Assembly: GCA_965240325.2 (NCBI GenBank)
Contig: OZ251247.1
Span: 62,001-126,000 of the forward strand
Direction: 5' to 3'
Length of the DNA stretch: 64,000 nucleotides
Origin: Rebecca billardiae RCC1528
Lineage: Eukaryota; Haptophyta
Each line of letters begins with the position of its first letter. Positions within the stretch are counted from its first letter, which is position 1. The position numbers and the translations under genes are program-made. Of this stretch, positions 55,889 through 64,000 are shown in pieces. The notes beneath the pieces were generated by a model that searched no databases, was not told where the DNA came from, and saw only the letters and a list, made by a program, of their open reading frames with translations.

Positions 55889-57386
55889 ACCACTGGGGAC
55901 ACGGCACCCAGGGTCGGAGAAATCAGAAAATCGGCGCGCTTTTTATTTCCGCCTTGCATTTATTCAGCCGCGCGCTGCGCGGCGGACGCGCGCGTCTCGG
56001 GCGAGCGGGCGACGGCGCCGCGCTCCCGTGCGTGTGGACGATCCCGCGAGCGCAGAGCCGGCGAGCTAGGCTGGGCAGTCGTGCTGAAGTGCCATTCGCC
56101 GCTTCGCGCCGCACATCGCATTCGGCTGTACTTGCCTCGGGCCAGCACTTGTCTGTGCACACCGCCACACGGCCAGCCTCGCCCGCGTGCGCCATGCGAG
56201 GCGAGACACACACGGAGCATGCGCTTCCGCGCGGCGAGGCCTACGCTGTACGCACTGCGCTACCTTGCGCCGCCGCGCATGAGCGCGGGTCCGAACAGCT
56301 GCGTTCAGGTGTGCTGATTGCATCATTCATACGAGCCGATTGGTCGAACAAGCGCTCTGGCCCGACGATGACGTTGCAGCGCACGCCATGCTGATATGCG
56401 GTGACGCGGAGCATGTGCGCTCGCGCGGAGTGGCCACACACGTGACCGCTGTCCAGCTCTGCCCCGGCATTGAACTCCCTGACTCGTGCTCCGACGTCAA
56501 TCTTGGCCCGAGCTAGTACGTGCATGCATGCGTGCTGATGCAGAACATACCTGAACGAGGCCCATGATGGCCTGCGTGTATGTGCCTCCTCGGATGACAC
56601 GGCGCGTGTATGAATGTGTGTATACTACCTTGTCAAGCAGTAGCTCACGTTTGGACGTTCGTGTCGAACTTGACGGTGCGCATCGTGCACACACGGTCAG
56701 CCTTGATAGACACACCCGTGCAGCCGGAAGGCAGCATCAGCCTGCCTAAGACGTGAGCATCCAGCCCCGACGCCGCTTCCGGTGCCTGAATGGCGCGCGC
56801 TCCTTTCACGCGGGAATGTGCTCACTACATCACTATCCAGAAGGGCGCATGTCAGTGCTTTGCATGCTCACACGACCCTCGCCGTAGGTCGATGCCAACC
56901 GGCTGCGTGATGCTCGATCATGCCTTTTGACGGCTGTGTGACCCGTGCAGATGCGTATGCCAGGCAGCGTACTGTGACGAGCGATGCCGCGTGCATAAAC
57001 TACCTGGACATTGCCCAGTGCAACCAAGTGCCGGAAGCCGACGCCGCTGCTCGCGGCACGCGTGCAGTCAGCCGAGGAATGCACACAACTTCCTTGTTGG
57101 TGCGGCGCACGCGATGGCCTGAGGCGCGGCGGATGCAGTGATTCCGAACGGCGAGCGGTGGAACGACGCAAATGGCTGCTCTTCAGCCGCGCTCAACCAC
57201 GCGCACCGCCTTCGCGGGCACGCAACTACCGCAGGAGGGCGCGCAGTCGGCGCCCATCTCGCCCCTCCAGCGCCGCCCAGCGCGCTTCAGCGCAGCCGCC
57301 AGCGGCAGAGGTTGGTGGTGCTCTGACGGCATCACCAACATATTCGGAAAAGAAAATCCCCACCCGAAATTCCTGCGCCCAGTGGC
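55889..57386 (-). mobile_element. 1.5-kb inverted repeat element, right copy
   Basis: Reverse complement of 15640-17130, about 1498 bp. It is bounded by CCACTGGG (55890-55897) and CCCAGTGG (57378-57385). Flanking bases differ from those of the left copy, and I see no target-site duplication. The 119-codon frame is intact here too (56241-56600, minus). The near identity implies recent duplication or ongoing gene conversion. Confidence 0.7.
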
Positions 57387-57690
57387 CGCGTGGGTCTTCG
57401 TTGGAGGACGGAGGCGGCGCTTTTTGCCCTTCGCCCGTCCGCCGCCACCGTTGTACTGGGCCGCACGAAACGCGTCCGTCGCCGCGTTGACCTGCAGTGG
57501 GCGCGCGCTGCATGGGCTGCGGCAGAACAGCATCACGCGCGACGCTGCCCTGCGAACGTTCTCCCTTCCCACCGCCTGCGGGTCTCGAAGGGTTGGTCGC
57601 GGCGGCGTGCAACCGCGAATGGTCGCGGAAGCAGACCGGTCTCGCCCGTCATTGGCGGCGGTAGCAGGTCAATAGGGAGAAGTGCAGAGT
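57387..57690. other. Spacer between the inverted element and the 396-bp array
   Basis: No gene was recognised. It contains CTGCGGCAGAACAGCA, which resembles CTGCCGCAGCCCAGGCAGCA near 58878 beyond the array, so it may be part of a larger, older repeat unit. Confidence 0.35.
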
Positions 57691-58880
57691 GAGAGATATA
57701 GGGAGTCGATCCGCTGTGGGACGTGGGTGAGCGTAGCCCTGATTACCGCGCGATCCTTCGCGCCAGCTTGGGCCCACACGTCTGTGCAGAGAGCAGACGA
57801 CCATCCGCAGAACCGCGGGCTCGGATTCAATGACGGCGCCGCGGGCTTGAGAGCGTGCACGCCTTTGGTGCGCGACAAATCTACGGGTGGATGCGATCCA
57901 GGTGGCTCAATGTGCGCCAGGTAAGGCTGCATTCGCCTGTAGCGGTCACGCCTGCAGTGCTCCCTGTCGCTCATCACGCGCGTGCGCACTCCCCGCTGAT
58001 CAGTCGGATCTGATCGGCTTCCCTCCCTTGTCCGCAACGGGTGGCGCGCATGGCTTTGAGACGCTGAGACGGTGCGCGTGCATAGTGAGAGATATAGGGG
58101 GGCGATCCGCTGTGGAACGTGGGCGAGCGTAGCTATGATTACCACGCGATCATTCGCGCCAGTATGGGCCCACACGTCTGTGCAGAGAGCTGACGACCAG
58201 TGCATGATCACTTCCGCGGCCGATTCGCGGGAACCGGCGCGGACTGACAGGGCGCCGGGCTTGAGAGCGTGCACGCCTTTGGTGCGCGACAATTCTACGG
58301 ATGGATACGCTTCTGGTGGCGCAATGCGTGCCAAGGAATGGCTGCATACGCATGTAGTGGTCACGCCTGCAGTCCACAGTGTCGCTCGTCATTGATCGGC
58401 TGCTTGGCGCCCTTGAGTCCGCAACGGGTGGCGCGCGGCTGCGCGCATGGCTTTGAGACGCTGAGACGTCGTCAAGGAGGAGCGCGCGTGCGGCGAAGGC
58501 AAGCGTAGTACTGTTCTGCAGCTCAAGCAGCCCCAACGCGCTCTCGCCAGTACGCGCCTGCGCGTCTGCGCAGACGGGCGGAAAGCTCAGACCGCCGGCT
58601 GAGAGAGGGAGCGCGCAAGCCCTCGTGCCACTGCGAGTGAATGCGTCGGCGGACTTCGGGGGGATACCCACCATGCGCCCACGAAGAGCTACATTCACGG
58701 ACATGGCAGTTGCGACGCCGACTCACAGTGTCGCGCATCATGCGCGCGCACGCTTGCACGATACCGACACACCCAAAAGCCATGACCGGGCGCGCGGGAC
58801 CCGCGCGCACGGCTTCCAGACTCGGAGACTGTGTCAAGGAGGAGCACTTGCGGGGCAGGCTGAAGCATAGTGCTGATCTG
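57691..58880 (-). repeat. Tandem array, period about 396 bp, coding-compatible
   Basis: Unit 1 (57691-58086) and unit 2 (58087-about 58483) align well: GAGAGATATAGG, CCACACGTCTGTGCAGAGAG, TTGAGAGCGTGCACGCCTTT and GGCTTTGAGACGCTGAGACG all recur. A third, strongly diverged unit extends to about 58880. The period is divisible by three. A minus-strand frame (57669-58364) stays open across the first junction and encodes the repeated peptides SSALCTDVWA and DLSRTKGVHALKP/ELSRTKGVHALKP. This may be a 132-residue protein repeat or a duplicated non-coding unit. Confidence 0.65.
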
Positions 58881-59563
<683 letters not shown>

Positions 59564-59731
59564 GACGTGGTATGCAACGGCGGGCAGGCGTCAGAGTCAG
59601 CAAGCTGCAGCGGCAGATCGAGCAGCATATATATATATATATTATGCGCGCGCTGAGCAACCGTCGTCAATATCATCATATCCACAGTAAAGAAATCGAT
59701 TTTCGGCGTTACCGTAACCCGTCCGCACTTG

Positions 59732-59937
59732 TTGTGCAGTTGGTTTTGGTGGGTCTGGCGCGAAGCTCACAAGGGGTCCGCAATGTACTGGAGACGCAAG
59801 CGCTGTGCAAATCCAGCCGCAGAATCCGGAGCAGCAGGACTCGGAGCCCAGAGCTCAGCGAATATCGCCCCAAGCAGCAGGCACGAGGTTGCCGCAAATG
59901 GCGGCACGCAGCGCCGCAGCAGCAAAGGGCATTCATT
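59732..59937 (+). repeat. 206-bp direct repeat, copy 1
   Basis: Identical by eye to 61460-61665, starting TTGTGCAGTTGG and ending GGGCATTCATT. It encloses, with its mate, a 1.5-kb segment holding the 40-bp minisatellite. Confidence 0.95.
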
Positions 59938-60060
59938 AACAGCTCTCTCGGCCCACGGCCGCCGCACCGAGCGCTGCCAGGCGCTCGTGCATTGCTCAGA
60001 CCCTCTCGCGCGGCGAGGGAGGCTCCCAAAGGCCCGCAGGCCTTCGTCATCGCGCACGTG

Positions 60061-60580
60061 TCAAGAGCTCCGCTTGAGCCTTGCCCAGGACTCGCAAACG
60101 TCCTCCATCGTCCTCCGGCCAGCGGCCGTCGAGGCTGCTCGGCTCCACTGTCCTCCGGCCAGTGGCTGCCGAGGCTGCTCTGCTCCACCGTCCTCCGGCC
60201 CGCGGCCGTCGAGGCTGCTCTGCCACCGTCCTCCGGCCCGCGGCCGTCGAGGCTGCTCTGCTCCACCGTCCTCCGGCCCACGGCCGTCGAGGCTGCTCTG
60301 CTCCACCGTCCTCCGGCCCGCGGCCGTCGAGGCTGCTCTGCCCCACCGTCCTCCGGCCTGCGGCAGTCGAGGCTGCTCTGCTCCACCGTCCTCCGGCCCG
60401 CGGCCGTCGAGGCTGCTCTGCTCCACCGTCCTCCGGCCCGCGGCCGTCGAGGCTGCTCTGCTCCACCGTCCTCCGGCCTGCGGCCGTCGAGGCTGCTCTT
60501 TGCGGCCCGCCGGGCCCTAGAACCCGGCCCGCAAGAGCTCCGCCTGAGCCTTGCCCAGGACTTGCAAACGTCCTCCACCG
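60061..60580 (+). repeat. 40-bp minisatellite flanked by about 50-bp direct repeats
   Basis: About ten copies of a 40-bp unit (CTCCACCGTCCTCCGGCCCG then CGGCCGTCGAGGCTGCTCTG) run from about 60104 to 60497; one copy is 37 bp. Both sides carry AGAGCTCCGC.TGAGCCTTGC followed by CCAGGAC and GCAAACGTCCTCC (about 60064 and 60533). The frame is open through the array in all plus-strand frames. Confidence 0.9.
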
Positions 60581-61459
60581 TCCTCCGGCCAGCAGGCCGT
60601 CGAGTCAAAGGCTTAGCACGCCGCAGGCGCCGCTTATGCCCGCAGGCAGCAGCCCGAGGCAACACCGAACACAGCAGGCATGTGTGACTTCCTGCTAAGC
60701 ATCACAGTATGCACTAGCAGTACTACTCGGAAGGTGCATTCATCAGCCGCCCAATAAGGCATAAGCGGATCATCATCCTGCATATCGTTATGCAGAAGGG
60801 GTGGATGCCCAGCGCCGGTGCGGAGTCCCATGGCTGTCCGTCCGGCGCTCGCCGTGCAGAGGCAGCTCCGCCGAGCAGCAAGGCGCATCAACGGCGGCAT
60901 CAAGCCAGCCGTGCTGCAGCAGGCAGATTCACTTGGCACTGCAGCATACGGGCAAGGCGGCAGAGCCTGCCTCGCTAATTAGGCCAACAGGCCGCTGGAG
61001 ACCAGCAGGCCTGCACCGCCGCTCACTTGCTGGAACCTGGGTATACAGGGCCGCTACCGGTTGCTATCAGCGCACTGGCCCGCAGCAGGCCGTAGGCCGC
61101 AGCAGAGGCCGCTCAACGCCTGCCTCGTCGTCAAAGGGCAGCAAAGCAATCGAAAAGCGACCACCGCCACTGTGCGCATCATGCAGTTGGGATACGGATT
61201 ACGGTCCCCGACCCTACAAGCACAGCCACCGGCGACGCCCTGTGGAACGATTGGGAACGTCAGCGCGGCAAACACGTCGCAGCCGCAAGTACCCTGGTGG
61301 CACAGTGGGCTGCAACCACTCGGGCCTCCACTTGGAGGTATCCCAACTGTCGTCGACGTCGCCGATCTGGTGACTGCGTAGCAGTGGGCATAACATACTA
61401 CATCATATTACATTGGCATTGCTGATCATGCGGCGAACAAGGAACAAGGACCGCTTGTG
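60581..61459. other. Interior segment between the 206-bp repeats
   Basis: No reverse transcriptase, integrase or other recognisable protein. GCAGCAGGC-type phrases recur often. A medium plus-strand frame at about 61131-61381 is unassigned. Confidence 0.4.
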
Positions 61460-61665
61460 TTGTGCAGTTGGTTTTGGTGGGTCTGGCGCGAAGCTCACAA
61501 GGGGTCCGCAATGTACTGGAGACGCAAGCGCTGTGCAAATCCAGCCGCAGAATCCGGAGCAGCAGGACTCGGAGCCCAGAGCTCAGCGAATATCGCCCCA
61601 AGCAGCAGGCACGAGGTTGCCGCAAATGGCGGCACGCAGCGCCGCAGCAGCAAAGGGCATTCATT
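61460..61665 (+). repeat. 206-bp direct repeat, copy 2
   Basis: An exact match by eye to 59732-59937, with different flanks (CCGCTTG on the left, GTGGCAAATC on the right). Confidence 0.95.
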
Positions 61666-63880
61666 GTGGCAAATCTTCCCACCCACCCACCCTGACTACC
61701 AGGCAAGCAGCTGAGGTTGCTCACCACTGGCCCCAGCAGGAGCTGACACCAGTGCCGGCTATGCACTACCACAGCAAGGGTGGCTCTCTCACTGCCAGCA
61801 GGCAGTCGACACAGGGCACTGGTTGGACGCAGGAGGCAGCTCACTCCCAGATGCCGATGGCGCAAGTGTGTGCTTGAGCACTTCCGCCCAGTGGGGATGC
61901 GCTGGAATTTTTTTCATGCCCCGTTCGCGGCACTTCGCGCCGCCACAGTGGAGAAAGATCGGGCCGGAAGCCGTTTGAGCATGGTCGGTCGTGCGCACGC
62001 CCATTCGAATCGATGGCGCGCTCCGAGCGGCGGGCGTGCGCGCATGACTGCCGCGAGGGGGGCTGCGAGGCGTCGGCCGGCTTGCCAAGGCGGTTCCCTG
62101 GGGCGGCGTCACCCTCCCCCGCCCCTCCTCGCCCACCCTCGCCCCACGGGCGGCCACACGTGACCTGTTAAGATGAGGTCACGGGGGCCGCGCGGCACGC
62201 GCGCGGAGAGGCGAGGAAGTGGTGTTTCGCGGAAAAACGCAACGTCGCATTGTGCTCAACCCATGTGGGCACCCGCTCCACAAGTTTGCGGTACGCCAAA
62301 CCGCACACAGCGGCCTGAGCAGCTCCCAGACTGACTTTCGCTCTTGAAGCCTGTTTTGGGGCCAGATCTTGGTGTGGATGTAGCGCGGCGAGGAGGCGCC
62401 GGGCGCGCGCCCGAGCTGCGTGCTGCCACTCGTCATGACCCATAGACATCGTCCGTCGCGAACGACCCGGCTCGCCTCGACCTCTCCGACCCGCCGGGCA
62501 GCCACGACCGAGCGCGCAGCCAACGGTGTCCAAACAGAGGCTTCTCAGACCGCGTGGGATGGGCATAGGCGCGAGAGAGGGCGCCCAGCGCGCTCTTGAG
62601 ATGCACAGGAGCACGCACTGATGCGTATGGAACCATCCCATCACGATCGCCCCGACCTGGCGCGCCCTATCTGGCCCGTCAGGCTGCCCGCGCCGCCGCC
62701 GCCGCGCCACGCCGCCGCCCAGGGGCGCCGCCGCACCGCGGGCACATGGGTAAGTCCGTATTCAACAAATACAGAATTTCCGGTGCGGCCCTCTTTTGGG
62801 CGGCAAGGTCGGTCTGGTCGACACCTGCCGCGCGGCATGGGCCACGGCGCGGCGAGGTGGCGGCTGGCGCACCGCGGCGTGGGCGGGATGGCTCGAGGAC
62901 ACCACCGCCCCGCCTCCCACGCCGCGCCGTGCGCGTGCGCCGTGCTCTCGTCGCGTACCGATTTTCCTGCGGCGAGCGACGTCCAACAGCGCGACCATGC
63001 CATCGCGCGACGAGGTGCGTTCAGCTCGGCGATTTGTCGTATTTGTTGAATACATGCGGGTACGAATCGACCGCAAGGAGCGGCAAGGACGCCCTCGACG
63101 CACACGTCGAGAGCCACGCGCGCGGCGTGGACTGGCACGCGACGCGGAGATGGCGGGCGCGGTGCCGCGGGCGCGCGACTGGTCTAGAACATCCCAATGA
63201 AGCACGGGACGGCGCTGCGCGCCTGTGCTCGCCGCCATCTCCTCGCAGGCGAAAATATCTGTGCACCCTTCTGTGTGGCTAGTCGACCGGCCGGCACGCG
63301 GCACGCGAGCAGTGTGTGTGGGGAGGAGTGTGACATGGCAGGCTGTGGCGAGGTGGATGGCCGTGCAGGTATACGCTAGGAAGGGCCGCTCCCGCGCTCG
63401 CGCGGTGCCTCGCGCACGCCTCGTCGAGGACGAGCGTGTTTGAATGGCTCCGGAGCCAAGGCTTACGATCGCTCGTTGATGGGCAGCGCGCGACACGTGC
63501 ACACGACGAAGGTGACGACCAGGCACTCCGGCGAGGGCGGCTGTGCTGGTAGCAGACTGCATTCGGAGTAAGATGCGCCATCTTACGCGCCGCTTCGCCT
63601 CGCTGCATCGCCGCACTGAGCAGCAGGGCTCCACGCTCACGAATGGCTCACCACGAGCTACGTGACCGCGGCCAGCCGCGTGCCAACCCGGCGAGGCAGA
63701 GAGGGGCGGAGGGATGGGGAGGCTGGGTGGGATGTTGCAGTCCCATGCCCGGGGCACTCGCCAGGCGCCTGCGCGACCACCGTAGCGTCGTCTGTGCGCT
63801 CGTGCGGCCCGCGCGAGAAATTCCCCGAAAATCGGCTCGTGTCGGACGGGTTACGGTAACGATAATCCCGTTTTTGTTCA
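61666..63880. other. Gene-poor right end, no gene recognised
   Basis: A 180-codon minus-strand frame (62168-62710) contains KVSLGAAQAAVCGLAYRKLV and VPTWVEHNATLRFSAKHHF, which look protein-like but match no family I know. The inverted pair at 62758-62772 / 63039-63053 has its own entry. GTTACGGTAACG near 63850 is the inverse of a site near 59708. Confidence 0.35.
62758..63053. repeat. Short inverted repeat pair enclosing about 266 bp
   Basis: GTATTCAACAAATAC at 62758-62772 and its exact reverse complement at 63039-63053. The arms are AT-rich in a GC-rich setting, which is compatible with ends of a miniature element. The enclosed sequence shows no gene. Confidence 0.5.
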
Positions 63881-63926
63881 CTCGCCTGCCTGAGCTGTGT
63901 GCGTCTCTTATTCTTAGTAAACTGTA
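63881..63926 (+). repeat. Dispersed motif, copy 3
   Basis: About 46 bp matching 49281-49335 and 17276-17327 (CTCGCCTGCCTGAGCTGTGT then TTATTCTTAGTAAACTGTA). It lacks the GGCGTCAAT prefix of the other two. Confidence 0.8.
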
Positions 63927-64000
63927 GTGTCAATGAATCATCGTCGTGCGCGCGCATCAGCCTCTGCTCCGTCTGGCAGCTCACGCTGCGCTCGGGCTGA

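Noticed and set aside
60104-60497. CRISPR-like regular spacing
   Set aside because: The 40-bp units are contiguous with no unique spacers, the setting is eukaryotic and no cas genes exist. It is a minisatellite.
59732-61665. A full LTR retrotransposon
   Set aside because: The copies are identical and near the TG..CA form. However, I found no reverse transcriptase, integrase, primer-binding site or target-site duplication, so only a direct repeat is claimed.
62168-62710. A 180-codon minus-strand frame as a gene
   Set aside because: The frame has protein-like pieces, but a second frame over the same bases looks equally plausible and no family was recognised.

Overview
The window reads as nuclear DNA of a GC-rich eukaryotic microalga with a secondary red-type plastid. 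Genes carry GT-AG introns. A dihydrolipoamide acetyltransferase begins with a signal-peptide-plus-transit-peptide style leader. Other products are typically eukaryotic: ribosomal protein S5, heat shock factor, PHO80-type cyclin and 3-ketodihydrosphingosine reductase. A haptophyte is my first guess and a pelagophyte the alternative; this is inference from composition and gene content, not a database match. No bacterial operon, rRNA gene or CRISPR array was seen. Exon-intron models were made by hand from conserved protein frames, phase agreement and GT-AG borders. I had no alignments or transcripts.

Layout. 651-3583 (+) is a membrane hybrid histidine kinase, 4 exons. 3584-10851 has no assignable gene, only short repeats and weak coding traces. 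10852-13067 (+) is a PHO80/PCL-like cyclin, 5 exons, with a huge hexanucleotide repeat in its last intron. 14092-15582 (-) is the first of five F-box/RCC1 propeller genes. 15640-17130 is a 1.5-kb repeat element whose near-identical inverted copy lies at 55889-57386. 17836-21043 (-) is a plastid-type pyruvate dehydrogenase E2, 7 exons, and 21238-23240 (+) a divergent 3-ketodihydrosphingosine reductase, 4 exons. 24675-28029 (+) holds two more F-box/RCC1 genes. 29565-36672 (-) is a giant heat shock factor, 5 exons. 39076-42394 (-) encodes a membrane protein joining a TIR-like domain to a C-type-lectin-like domain, 3 exons. 43858-45264 (+) is RPS5, 3 exons. 45999-49265 (-) is a tandem pair of F-box/RCC1 genes.

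From about 49.3 kb to the end the window is repeat-dominated: degraded coding sequence, tandem arrays with periods of about 13, 40, 108, 210 and 396 bp, long (AT)n tracts, a 206-bp exact direct repeat, and short dispersed motifs shared with sites 15-50 kb away. One unassigned ORF (51653-52411) stands out there.

How the genes may relate: housekeeping genes (E2, KDSR, RPS5) are interleaved with signalling and regulatory genes (histidine kinase, cyclin, heat shock factor, TIR-lectin protein) and with an expanded F-box/RCC1 family probably serving SCF ubiquitin ligases. There is no evident pathway cluster. The most unusual items are the TIR-like/lectin-like fusion, the E2 with two peripheral-subunit-binding motifs, the 2,135-residue heat shock factor, and a splice-donor preference for GTGCG (18 of 24 modelled introns) in place of the usual GTRAG.
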